A stretch of DNA of 64,000 nt from DASUFP01 sp036274495 (GTDB taxonomy: Bacteria; Bacteroidota; Bacteroidia; AKYH767-A; OLB10): assembly GCA_036274495.1 (NCBI GenBank), contig DASUFP010000032.1, forward strand, positions 4,302 to 68,301. Reading direction: 5' to 3'. Numbering within the stretch: position 1 is the first letter of the stretch; the number at the start of each line of letters is the position of its first letter. The notes under the pieces were generated by a model. It did not search any database and was not told the DNA's origin. It saw nothing but the letters and a program-made list of their open reading frames with translations. Positions 1-9,623 of this stretch are shown here, in pieces. Both the position numbers and the translations under genes were made by a program.

Positions 1-2674
1 TGAATCCTCTTATTTTAACCTGAGTATCTATCCTGCCAAGGTATTCAATATCGCCCTGGAGTGAATACTTAGCCAAATCACCTGAACGATATAAAGCATT
101 TTCTGAAAACGGGTTATATTCATTATGTATAAACCTTTGAGCTGTAAGTTCGGGACGATTTAAATAGCCCCGACCAACTCCGGCACCCCCAACGTACAAT
201 TCTCCGGCAATTCCAATTCCAACCGGCTGTTGATACTGATCTAAAATATAAACCTGCAAATCGGGAATAGGTACCCCAATCATGCTGCCTTGCCCTTTAC
301 CCAAATCGTCTAATGAAATTGGCCGATATGTCACATGTACGGTCGTTTCGGTGATACCATACATATTTATGAGTTGCGGATTCTTATCACCATGATGTTC
401 AAACCAGGGACGTAACCCTTCCAGTTCTAAAGCCTCTCCTCCAAAAATCACATACCGAAGGCTGTTTACCCTATTTTCAGGTTCGCTGATAGCGGCATCC
501 TCATTTAAGAGTGCCATAAATGCCGATGGTGTTTGATTCAGAACAGTGACCTTTTCTTTTTTCAGTAATTCATAAAATGATCGTGGATCGCGGCTGATAT
601 TGTAAGAAACTATCACCAGGCGTCCACCATACAAAAGTGCTCCCCAAATCTCCCAAACCGAAAAATCGAATGCTGCAGAATGAAACAGGGTCCAAACATC
701 TCTTTCATTAAATCCATACCATGAGTCGGTGGCAGTAAACAATCGTGTGGCTTTGCTGTGACCAATCAGTGAACCCTTAGGTTTACCTGTAGATCCACTG
801 GTGTAAATAATGTATGCAAGATCACCCGGATTGGTTTCAATTCCGGGATGCTCATCCGTTTGCATACCCGGACCTTTGTCCCATTCAGTGTCGATGCAGT
901 AACTATGCGCCCATGACCCAACGTTTTCCTGAAGTCCTTCTGACACTAAAACCAAGGCGCATTTAGCGTCTTCAAGAATATATGAAACCCGCTCTAAAGG
1001 ATAATTTGGATCAATTGGTACGTAAGCGCAGCCACACTTTAAAATTCCTAAAATTGAAACAATAAGGTCTCTGTTCCTGTAAGTAAAAACGCCGATAAAA
1101 CTTCCCGGTCTGACATCATTACCCAGCATCCAGTTTGCCAATTGATTTGCACGGGAATCCAATTCGGAATAGGTGGTATGCTGGTTTTCGTAAGACAACG
1201 CAATTGCATCAGGATAGGTGGTTGCAGTTTTTTCGAACCAGGAAATAAGTGTTTTTGTAGTCCGGAAATCATTTTCAATCGAATTCCATTTCTTAAAAAT
1301 CAATTCCTGTTCTTTTTCTGTAATCAGCGGCAATTCATAAATTTTCGATTCCGGGTTGTCGGCAATTCCTTTTAGTAAAACAATAAACTCCTCCATGCGG
1401 AGTTGCATCAATTCAGAATCATAAAGATCGGTATTGTGTGTACATTCAAGTATTAATTTCGAACCGGAACCGGTTGCATTGATGAAAATTTCAAAATTCT
1501 CGTAATGTCTAGGATTGGTAGAAAACTCAAATTCACATCCTGCAAAAGAAACTCCGTCGGTAATGCCTATGTCCAGGTTAAATGCAACCGGAACCAATGG
1601 TATTCTATTGGGAAATCGTAAAATATTCAACTTCCTTATCAGACTGCCGAATGTGAACCGCTGATGATCATAAGCATCAAGTAAGGCCGTTTTTTGAGTT
1701 TTCAGAAAATCAACAAACGATTTTCCGGAATCGACTGTTGTTCTTATAGGAAGTACGTTTACACAATGTCCGACCAGATCATTATATCCTGTTGCTGACT
1801 GCCCTGAGGCTGGTAAACCCAGTACAATATCATCCTGACTCGTTACCCGATGCAGAAAAACCTGAAATGCTGCTGTAAGAATAGTTACATATGAAGTACC
1901 AAACTTTGCACCTGTTTTTCTGATGCCATCAATTGTTTCCGATGGTACTTCAACATCAATTCTGTTTGCCCTATAAGATCTTTTCGAAGGACGTGGTTTA
2001 TCGCTTGGAAATTCAAAAGAGGGAATGTTATTCTTGAATTTTGACAACCAATAATTTTCAACAATCCTGTTTTCTTCAGAACCTGAGTAAACAAGCTCCT
2101 CTTCGGCAAATTTGCTGAATCCTGTTGCAGGTGATTCTACAAATGGTTTTCCCTGAACAAGGTCAGAATAAAACCTTCCAAGATCCTGCATCAATATTCC
2201 TAATGACCAACCATCGCAAATAACGTGATGGAAAGAAAGTATGAGCTGGTGATGAATTTCTGAATATCGAATAACTGAAAACCGATAAAGCGGTCCGTTC
2301 TCCAGGTCAAATGGCGTTTCAGCTTCTGACACCAGCCTCCGGTTTACCTCCTCATGCTGTTCTTTAGGAGACAGTTTTGAAATATCTATTAAATCAACTT
2401 TTGTTTCGGCTACCTGTGTAAACGTCTGCTCCAACCCGTCGTTGCTGAATTTTGTTCGCAGCGCCTGATGGCGTGCTACCAACAACAAAACGGCATCCGT
2501 GTACAGTTCATAATCAAAACTACCTTTCAAGGTAAGCGAAACCGATTCATTATAAGAACAATTAGCGGCATCGCCGCCAATCAACACATTGGCGATAATT
2601 TCACGTTGAGGTTCTGTGGTGGGTACCGGGCCAAGTGGTATAAATGGATCGTAGTCTACAGGTTCAAAATTCAT
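1..2674 (-). CDS. Nonribosomal peptide synthetase, C-A part (3' end outside window); A domain reads as threonine
   Basis: This is the first 891 residues of a nonribosomal peptide synthetase; the remainder lies beyond base 1. The ATG at 2674 opens a condensation domain (about residues 15-440) with its catalytic motif HHVICDG at 149-155. An adenylation domain follows (from about 470), with the phosphate loop YTSGSTGKPKG and the A4 segment FDFSVWE starting at Asp670 minus one. The window ends inside the A8 motif (TQVKIRG). Aligned to GrsA, the specificity positions read D-F-W-N-I-G-M-V-H, the established threonine code. The gene begins 23 bp after the PKS/NRPS gene, so the two are almost certainly one operon and one assembly line. 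The condensation domain should accept the beta-amino acyl chain from the upstream protein and join it to threonine. The PCP, later modules and any thioesterase are not visible. Family certain; substrate prediction is inference. Confidence 0.95.
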   Translation of the reverse strand, partial: MNFEPVDYDPFIPLGPVPTTEPQREIIANVLIGGDAANCSYNESVSLTLKGSFDYELYTDAVLLLVARHQALRTKFSNDGLEQTFTQVAETKVDLIDISKLSPKEQHEEVNRRLVSEAETPFDLENGPLYRFSVIRYSEIHHQLILSFHHVICDGWSLGILMQDLGRFYSDLVQGKPFVESPATGFSKFAEEELVYSGSEENRIVENYWLSKFKNNIPSFEFPSDKPRPSKRSYRANRIDVEVPSETIDGIRKTGAKFGTSYVTILTAAFQVFLHRVTSQDDIVLGLPASGQSATGYNDLVGHCVNVLPIRTTVDSGKSFVDFLKTQKTALLDAYDHQRFTFGSLIRKLNILRFPNRIPLVPVAFNLDIGITDGVSFAGCEFEFSTNPRHYENFEIFINATGSGSKLILECTHNTDLYDSELMQLRMEEFIVLLKGIADNPESKIYELPLITEKEQELIFKKWNSIENDFRTTKTLISWFEKTATTYPDAIALSYENQHTTYSELDSRANQLANWMLGNDVRPGSFIGVFTYRNRDLIVSILGILKCGCAYVPIDPNYPLERVSYILEDAKCALVLVSEGLQENVGSWAHSYCIDTEWDKGPGMQTDEHPGIETNPGDLAYIIYTSGSTGKPKGSLIGHSKATRLFTATDSWYGFNERDVWTLFHSAAFDFSVWEIWGALLYGGRLVIVSYNISRDPRSFYELLKKEKVTVLNQTPSAFMALLNEDAAISEPENRVNSLRYVIFGGEALELEGLRPWFEHHGDKNPQLINMYGITETTVHVTYRPISLDDLGKGQGSMIGVPIPDLQVYILDQYQQPVGIGIAGELYVGGAGVGRGYLNRPELTAQRFIHNEYNPFSENALYRSGDLAKYSLQGDIEYLGRIDTQVKIRGF

Positions 2675-2697
2675 AATAAAAAAAGCTCACAGAGAAA

Positions 2698-5600
2698 TTA
2701 TTGTACAAGTTTGTATTTACCGGGTCTGTCAGGATCAGGCACGAACCAGGCAGAACGACCTTCAGGTGTTTTGCCCAGCCTGGCACCGGGAACAGGAGGT
2801 GTTTCAGCATGTGATCCATTTATATGATTTGAAGTGGCCGGTTGTCCGGCTGTTGTCAAAAATCCGGCCTGCTGCAATTCATCGATCGATTCTTTAAATT
2901 TAGCAATTACCTTCAGAATGTCTTGTTTTGTAAAAGCATCTGTTAAGAAGCAGGGAAATCCGTCATAGATGTGTATACCTTTATGACGCAACAGTAAAAA
3001 TATCAATTCCCCATATGGATGCTCTTCATCCCATTTCATCTTAAATAATGATCCAAATGAAACTAGGTGAAAAGGAACACCTTTAGATTTTGCATGCTGG
3101 TTGACTTCATTCACAAGCATAGTGGTGAATCCATTCAGTTTGTCGTACAATTCCTGTCCTCTTTCCTTGAGATGCAGCAAGACTGCCTTGGCAGCAGCTA
3201 ATGCTAACGGATGCCGGACAAACGTACCGGCAAAATAAGTAACGCCAACTTCAGGTACAGAGCCATCGCCGAATTTCCAGAATCCGCCATCAAGTGCATC
3301 CATAAATTCCTTTTTACCGGCAATTACTCCTATTGGCATTCCTCCTCCTATAACTTTACCATACGTGCTTACATCTGCATGAACACCATAATATGTCTGT
3401 GCTCCTCCGGGTTCGAGACGGAACCCGGTGATCACCTCATCAAAGATGAGCAAACAACCGCTTTCACTGGTAATCTTCCTCACTTCTTTTATAAATTCAG
3501 TTGGCCGGAAATCTGCGCGACGGCTTTGAATAGGCTCAATCATTACGGCCGCTATTTCATCGGCACGATTTCGAATGATATCGATGGATTCTTCGGTACC
3601 ATAATCAAGTACCAGCATATTTTGCACCGCTTCAGGCATAATACCCGCCGCTGCTGGAAATGATTTCAGTTTTTTTGTTCCCCTTACAATTACCTCATCA
3701 TTTATTCCATGATAGGAACCATTGAAACATACTATCAAATTTCGGCCTGTTACAGTCCGGGCTATACGCATAGCACCTAACACAGCTTCGGAACCGGTAT
3801 TGCAAAATCCGGCACGATCGTACCCTGTGAATTCACAAATAAGTTTAGCGACTTCTCCGGCAAGAGGATGCTGAGGTCCAAGCTCAATTCCATTTTCCAG
3901 CTGTGCTTTGCAAGCCGCCATCACAATCTCTGAGCCATAGCCTAGGAAGTTCGACCCAAATCCATTCAGCACATCAATATATTCATTACCGTCAATATCC
4001 CAAATTCTGCATCCTTTGGAACGGTCTGCAACTACCTGGTAAATAAGCTCTTTGATTGTGGGTTTAAAACCTGTTACAACTCTCGGATCGGCAAGGTGGC
4101 TGCGATGGTCCTGGGTATAAGCTTTTGACTTAGCAGTTCTCTTATTGTATTCTGTTGTAAACCCTGAAAGCCATTTTTTCTGATCAGGTGTTAATTCACT
4201 GCTCGCCAACTTCTCAATGCGGGCAATGGCTCCGAATGGTTTATCAAGATCAGCCTTTTCATTTTCAACTACTTCTTCCTGTGAAGCATGATGTTGAACA
4301 GGAGGCTGAGCGGGTTGCTGAATCGGCTGCGTTTGACGTAACATTGCCAATTGTGTTTGCATCATCTGCATTTGCTGCATCAAAAACCACTCGATAGAGC
4401 CTTGCTGTGCATTCTGTGGCATAACAGCGGCAAAAGGTATTTCAGGAGCAGCGGTTGCAGATGATGGAATAGATACCTGCTTTTCCTCAGGCAGTTGCTG
4501 ATCGATATAAGCGGCAAGTGCATTGAGTGTAGAATACTCCTCGTTCAGCTGGCGAAAGGTGACTTTAGTGGCATATTTCTTTGAAATAGTCAATGCTGCC
4601 TGAGTGAGGAAAAGAGAATCCATTCCAAGTTCAGGGAATGTAGCATCTGCCGGCGCAGCCGTAAGCTCAATTCCTGAAGCATCTTCCATTACCGCTTTGA
4701 GTTCGGCAATAATCCGCTCTTTTCTGGGAGGTATATTCATAGTGTGAGTTGGTTGTGTATCAGATGTAGCATCTGCTGCAGAAGGTTCAGCAACAAACGG
4801 CTGGTAAGGATGAAAGGTAGCCGGTGATGAGGCTAGCGGAGGGTTAACCCAAAACCTTTTTTGTTCAAAAGGGTAAGTTGGTAATGCAATATGTTTTCTC
4901 TTTTCAAGTGCATAAAATGCTTCCCAGTCAATGTTAATTCCGCTCAACCAGAGCTGACCTATTGCAAACATCATTGAATACCACTCTGCTTCATCAGTTG
5001 ATGTATCGGCCAGAGAAGGTGCTGCAAATTGTTTGGTGGGATCAGATGCCTGCATCCGGGCAAGAGCAGTTGCGGTATTCCTGGGTCCCAATTCAAGTAA
5101 AAACATTGAAGGGTGATCGGTCCAGATAAGTTTAATGGCTTCGGCAAAACGAACCGGCAAACGTAGATGAGCTGACCAGTAACCGGGATTTGTTGCCTGT
5201 TCTGGTGTCAGCCATTCAGCTGTTGCTGTTGAAACAATTGGTATGGTGGGAGAATGCAACTTGACCCTGGCTGCCAGTTCCCTAAACGGTTTCACAACCG
5301 GATCCATCATAGGAGAATGGAAGGCGTGACTGGTAACCAGCTTTTTGGTCGCTATTCCCTTTGTCTCCATTTTTAAAGCAAAGGAATCAATATCGTCGTG
5401 ATTTCCTGAAACCACGCATAATGAAGGGCCGTTAATGGCTGCTATAGAAAGCGACTCAGGCAACTCTGATTCCAGTTCTGAAGCGGAAATGCGAACCGTA
5501 AGCATTGAGCCGCCCGGTTGTTCCTGCATCATTTTACCCCGGTGAGCTACAAGCATTATGGCATCCTCCAGACTCATTACTCCGGAAATACATGCAGCGG

Positions 5601-8600
5601 TAAATTCACCAATACTATGACCTACTAACGCCTGCGGATATATCCCCCAGCTCATCCAAAGCTTCGATAAGGCGTAACCAATGGTAAACAGGGCCGGTTG
5701 AGTATTGGAAGTTTTCTGCAATTCGGCCCCAGCAGTATCTTCACTCCCTTTCGCAGGATACAGAACCGTGCGTAGGTCATAACCGATGTGTTGCCCGAAC
5801 AACCCGGCACAACGATCAACAGCCTCCCTAAAGACTATTTCATCGCGATACAGGTTTGCACCCATTTTCACATATTGTGAACCCTGGCCGGGGAACATAA
5901 AAGCAACACCGGATGACGGAGATTTTATTTCACGAGCGGCAGTTTTGCCAGGATTAGGGGTATGCAATAGATCAATTGCCTGAACAACATTTCCGGCAAC
6001 TACAAATCTGCGGTGGGCAAAAGCCATCCTTCCCGTTTGTAATGTGTATGCTGCATCTGCCATATTTACAGATGGGTGTTCGCGCAGGAAAACTTCCAAT
6101 TTTGACCCGGCTTCGGAAAGTCGTTCGGAATTTTTCGCGGATAGGGTTAACAGACATACTGATCGTGAAGGGCCTGATAATTGCTGAGGAGGAGCTTCTT
6201 CAAGAACAACATGAACATTGGTACCACCTACTCCAAATGAACTCACTCCGGCCCTTCTTGGATTGCTGCTTTGATTCCATTCGAGATTTTCTGAAGAAAC
6301 ATAAAATGGGGATTCAGCGAAGTTAATTCTTGGATTAGCCTGCTTGAAATGAAGGGTTCCCGGAATTAATTTGTGATGCAGGGCAAGTACTGTTTTTATT
6401 AAACCGGCTACTCCGGCCGCTGCAGTAAGATGCCCAAAATTACTTTTTACTGATCCCAGCAGACATTTTTGTTTATCGGATGTAATGTTTCCGAATGCCT
6501 GCGTAAGTGCTTCCACTTCTATTGGATCACCAAGCGGTGTTGCCGTTCCATGCGCTTCAACATATGAAATAGAATCAGCTGTAACACCTGCGTCAGCCTG
6601 AGCCATTGCAATGGCTACTGCCTGTCCTTCAACTGAGGGAGCCGTAAAGCTGGCCTTATCAGATCCATCATTATTAACTCCTACACCACGAATAATTGCA
6701 TAAACTGTATCACCATCACGAACAGCATCACGGTAACGTTTTAAGACAACAGTACCAGCACCATCACTGAATACTGTTCCTGATGCTGCTGCATCAAAGG
6801 GGCGAGTATGTCCGTCAGAAGAAAACATCCCACCTTCCTGATACAAATGTCCGCTGTATACAGGACTGGTAATTGCAACACCTCCTGCTATTGCCATATC
6901 GCATCTTGAATCCCATAAGTCACGGCATGCAAGTGAGACGGCTGTAAGCGAGGTGGAACAAGCGGTGTGAATGCTAAGTCCCGGGCCTTTTAAATTCATA
7001 AAATGACTTACGCGGGTGGCTATATAATCTTTTTCATTTGCCACCATCACCATAAACGAACCAGCCTTTTCAATTTCCGCTTTATGATGCAAAACATTGT
7101 TGAAATAATAGGTATTGTTACCCATTCCTGCATAAACACCAATCAGTCCCTTATAACCCGGACTGTAACCTGCATTCTCCAGAGCTTCCCAGCACACTTC
7201 CAAAAAAACACGCTGTTGGGGATCCATCAGTGAGGCAAGCTTCGGATTGATGCCAAAAAACGCTGCGTCAAAGCGGCCGGCATCATTTAAGACACCGCGT
7301 GCTTTTACATATCCGGGGTCATTAGTAATTGCAGGTTCAAGTGAGGGATCGAGTTGATCGCTGCTGAAAAATCCGGTGGATTCCTTTCCATCCTTCAGAT
7401 TTTGCCAAAATATTTCAATGTTGTCGGCACCGGGAAATCGTCCCGCCATTCCTATCACAGCAATACCATCGTCCACACTGCGGCTATGTCCTGATGCGGA
7501 TATACCAAATTTACGATTGCGTGCAGCATCTACAGCCCCTGTAGTTGCTCCATCGTTATTTAATGCGGCAAGCAAACTTCGTACACTAGGAAATTGATAT
7601 AGTTTTACAACAGGTATATCAACACTGTATTGCTGCTGCATTTTTGCTATCGACTGCAATGCCAGCAATGAGTTGCCGCCCAGTTCAAAGAAATTATCCT
7701 CTGTACCAATGGTGTCAATCATCAACAAATCACTCCAGATGGAGGTTAGTTGTTTTTCGGCTTCACTTTGCGGCTCACGGTAAGGCACGCCGTTATCGGG
7801 TCGGGAAGAATCAGGTTTTGGAAGCGAACGCCTGTCTATTTTTCCGCTTGGTGTCCTTGGCATTGTGTCCATCATTACAAAAGCCGATGGAATCATGTAC
7901 TCAGGAAGTCGCATTAAAAGTTGTGAACGCAGTGATGATGATGTGACCTTACTTCCAGAAACAGGGACCACATATGCAATAAGTCTTTTGTTTCCGGGAC
8001 GATCTTCTCTGACCGTAACAGCAACTTGTGAAACACCATCAGATGCAGCCAATGCCACTTCCACCTCACCAAGTTCGATGCGGTAACCACGAACTTTCAC
8101 TTGGGTATCGGCTCTGCCGAGGTATTCGATGTCGCCGTTTGTTAAATACCTGCCCAAATCTCCGGTTTTATATAAGCGGCTGTTACCGGAGACATCAAAT
8201 GGATTTTTAACAAACCGCTCCGCAGTCAGTTCAGGAGCATTGATATAACCTGCAGCAAGAGCTTCACCTGCGATCCACAATTCACCTTCTGCTCCTATTT
8301 CAACAGGTTGCAAATCTTCATCGAGGAGATAAGCATGCGTATTGTCAATTGGTTTGCCAATCGGCGGCAACGCAGGCCAGTCGCCCGGATGTTCTGGCAA
8401 AGTGTGTGCAGTAACTACATGTGTTTCGGTTGGACCATAATGATTGTGAAGCCGGCATCCTCTCATATGTGAGAAAAACTCACGGATTTGGGGAGTAATT
8501 TGCAATTGTTCGCCGGCAGTTATAACCTGGGTGAGGTTATGAGGATATATTTTTCCGTTTACAGCTACTTCAGCAAGATGTTGTAATGCAATGAACGGGA

Positions 8601-9366
8601 GAAAAAGCCGCTGAATATTTGTGTCGCGTATAAACTCCAGTAACCTGATAGCATTTAACCGCATTTCATCACTTATCATTACTAATGTTCCGGCTGTTGA
8701 CCAGGTGGTAAATAGTTCCTGAAAAGAAACGTCGAAACTGATCGGCGCAAACTGCAACGTACGGGCCGGAACATCGAGCCCCGGAATATTTTTTTGCCAC
8801 TGTATCAGATTCATCAGTGCACGCTGCTTCATCGCAACTCCCTTTGGCTGACCTGTTGAACCCGATGTAAACAATACATAAGCAATATTGTCGGGATTGG
8901 AATTGATCTGAGGCCCGGAAGACTGCTTGGCAGCATCATTCGTAAAAAACAACTCTACACCGGAACCCTCAAACAACCCGGACCATTCAGGCTGAACAAA
9001 AGCCAGTCGTATGCCTGATTGATGTATCATATAGATGATTCGTTCGCGAGGATAAGCAGGGTCGAAAGGAACATAAGCAGCTCCGGCCTTTACGATTGAA
9101 AGTACCGCAATTGGAAGATCTGCCGAGCGCTCGGCACACAACCCGACCAAATCGCCCGGTTTCACACCCCTCTGTTGCAGCAAGGATGCAATTCGGTCCG
9201 ATTCAACATCCAGTTCCCGGTAGGTTAATGAGTGGTTTCCCCATTCCAGAGCAGGTACATCGGGGTGGTTCCCGGCAGCAATTGAAAACACATCTGCCAG
9301 GCCCGGAAAACCGGACACATCACCCAAAGGGGAATTAAAACGTAACAATGAATCAGGAATCTTCAA
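2698..9366 (-). CDS. Hybrid NRPS/PKS with in-line aminotransferase (A-PCP-KS-AT-ACP-AMT); A domain reads as proline
   Basis: A 2222-residue megasynthase. Domains in order: adenylation (about 25-530; SGSTGQPKG near 168), PCP (GGNSLLA, Ser566), ketosynthase (HTACSTS, Cys803), acyltransferase (GHSIGE, Ser1251; HAFH near 1348, the malonyl-CoA signature), ACP (GMDSLF, Ser1584), a Gln/Met-rich linker (about 1650-1710) and a class III PLP aminotransferase (about 1725-2160; YGKVIGGG, Lys2004). The tail carries a PDPDRPGKY motif of the kind seen between aminotransferase and condensation domains. The A-domain code reads D-V-Q-F-I-A-H-V-V, a proline-type code. There is no condensation domain before the A domain, so it looks like a loading module, and no ketoreductase, dehydratase or methyltransferase. 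Expected chemistry: Pro loaded, extended once with malonyl, the beta-ketone transaminated to a beta-amine. The order resembles iturin/mycosubtilin synthetases, with an amino-acid loader in place of the fatty-acyl ligase. The start is TTG at 9366; an in-frame stop lies 15 bp upstream and no early ATG exists. Confidence 0.95.
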   Translation of the reverse strand: MKIPDSLLRFNSPLGDVSGFPGLADVFSIAAGNHPDVPALEWGNHSLTYRELDVESDRIASLLQQRGVKPGDLVGLCAERSADLPIAVLSIVKAGAAYVPFDPAYPRERIIYMIHQSGIRLAFVQPEWSGLFEGSGVELFFTNDAAKQSSGPQINSNPDNIAYVLFTSGSTGQPKGVAMKQRALMNLIQWQKNIPGLDVPARTLQFAPISFDVSFQELFTTWSTAGTLVMISDEMRLNAIRLLEFIRDTNIQRLFLPFIALQHLAEVAVNGKIYPHNLTQVITAGEQLQITPQIREFFSHMRGCRLHNHYGPTETHVVTAHTLPEHPGDWPALPPIGKPIDNTHAYLLDEDLQPVEIGAEGELWIAGEALAAGYINAPELTAERFVKNPFDVSGNSRLYKTGDLGRYLTNGDIEYLGRADTQVKVRGYRIELGEVEVALAASDGVSQVAVTVREDRPGNKRLIAYVVPVSGSKVTSSSLRSQLLMRLPEYMIPSAFVMMDTMPRTPSGKIDRRSLPKPDSSRPDNGVPYREPQSEAEKQLTSIWSDLLMIDTIGTEDNFFELGGNSLLALQSIAKMQQQYSVDIPVVKLYQFPSVRSLLAALNNDGATTGAVDAARNRKFGISASGHSRSVDDGIAVIGMAGRFPGADNIEIFWQNLKDGKESTGFFSSDQLDPSLEPAITNDPGYVKARGVLNDAGRFDAAFFGINPKLASLMDPQQRVFLEVCWEALENAGYSPGYKGLIGVYAGMGNNTYYFNNVLHHKAEIEKAGSFMVMVANEKDYIATRVSHFMNLKGPGLSIHTACSTSLTAVSLACRDLWDSRCDMAIAGGVAITSPVYSGHLYQEGGMFSSDGHTRPFDAAASGTVFSDGAGTVVLKRYRDAVRDGDTVYAIIRGVGVNNDGSDKASFTAPSVEGQAVAIAMAQADAGVTADSISYVEAHGTATPLGDPIEVEALTQAFGNITSDKQKCLLGSVKSNFGHLTAAAGVAGLIKTVLALHHKLIPGTLHFKQANPRINFAESPFYVSSENLEWNQSSNPRRAGVSSFGVGGTNVHVVLEEAPPQQLSGPSRSVCLLTLSAKNSERLSEAGSKLEVFLREHPSVNMADAAYTLQTGRMAFAHRRFVVAGNVVQAIDLLHTPNPGKTAAREIKSPSSGVAFMFPGQGSQYVKMGANLYRDEIVFREAVDRCAGLFGQHIGYDLRTVLYPAKGSEDTAGAELQKTSNTQPALFTIGYALSKLWMSWGIYPQALVGHSIGEFTAACISGVMSLEDAIMLVAHRGKMMQEQPGGSMLTVRISASELESELPESLSIAAINGPSLCVVSGNHDDIDSFALKMETKGIATKKLVTSHAFHSPMMDPVVKPFRELAARVKLHSPTIPIVSTATAEWLTPEQATNPGYWSAHLRLPVRFAEAIKLIWTDHPSMFLLELGPRNTATALARMQASDPTKQFAAPSLADTSTDEAEWYSMMFAIGQLWLSGINIDWEAFYALEKRKHIALPTYPFEQKRFWVNPPLASSPATFHPYQPFVAEPSAADATSDTQPTHTMNIPPRKERIIAELKAVMEDASGIELTAAPADATFPELGMDSLFLTQAALTISKKYATKVTFRQLNEEYSTLNALAAYIDQQLPEEKQVSIPSSATAAPEIPFAAVMPQNAQQGSIEWFLMQQMQMMQTQLAMLRQTQPIQQPAQPPVQHHASQEEVVENEKADLDKPFGAIARIEKLASSELTPDQKKWLSGFTTEYNKRTAKSKAYTQDHRSHLADPRVVTGFKPTIKELIYQVVADRSKGCRIWDIDGNEYIDVLNGFGSNFLGYGSEIVMAACKAQLENGIELGPQHPLAGEVAKLICEFTGYDRAGFCNTGSEAVLGAMRIARTVTGRNLIVCFNGSYHGINDEVIVRGTKKLKSFPAAAGIMPEAVQNMLVLDYGTEESIDIIRNRADEIAAVMIEPIQSRRADFRPTEFIKEVRKITSESGCLLIFDEVITGFRLEPGGAQTYYGVHADVSTYGKVIGGGMPIGVIAGKKEFMDALDGGFWKFGDGSVPEVGVTYFAGTFVRHPLALAAAKAVLLHLKERGQELYDKLNGFTTMLVNEVNQHAKSKGVPFHLVSFGSLFKMKWDEEHPYGELIFLLLRHKGIHIYDGFPCFLTDAFTKQDILKVIAKFKESIDELQQAGFLTTAGQPATSNHINGSHAETPPVPGARLGKTPEGRSAWFVPDPDRPGKYKLVQ

Positions 9367-9520
9367 TTGAAAGGAGCAGTTTTACTGAAAGCTAAGGAAT
9401 ATTTTTAATACGATTTTTGCCCTTTTAAGTTGCGGAAAATCATACTCAATACTGATATAAATCCATCAACTTTACTGAATCACACAAATGGGATTATGTT
9501 CAACGGTATATCCCAATACA

Positions 9521-9528
9521 CAAAGGTA
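9521..9528 (-). promoter_or_regulatory. Candidate -7 box (TACCTTTG) for the megasynthase operon
   Basis: TACCTTTG on the minus strand matches the Bacteroidota -7 consensus TAnnTTTG and lies about 155 bp before the megasynthase start. No clear -33 TTTG is seen at the usual spacing. The same octamer serves mqnD on the other strand, so 9367-9623 appears to be a divergent promoter region. The long leader could hold regulation, but I see no riboswitch fold. Confidence 0.4.
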
Positions 9529-9588
9529 AGTTAGACAGTTTTGAAATAGGTAATCCTTCACCCTGAAATGCAGATGGTTAGCCAAATG

Positions 9589-9617
9589 TTTGAAGGGGAA
9601 ATTAGTGATTACCTTTG
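9589..9617 (+). promoter_or_regulatory. Candidate promoter of mqnD (TTTG-N17-TACCTTTG)
   Basis: TTTG at 9589-9592 and TACCTTTG at 9610-9617 resemble the Bacteroidota -33/-7 pair, with a 17-bp spacer slightly shorter than the usual 19-21. The ATG of mqnD begins only 6 nt after the last G, so a transcript starting at the normal distance would have almost no leader. Confidence 0.5.
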
Positions 9618-9623
9618 CACCAT

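Noticed and set aside
3211..3663. A 150-codon open frame on the plus strand opposite the aminotransferase domain
   Set aside because: Fully antisense to a conserved domain with intact PLP motifs; no start signals and no recognisable product.
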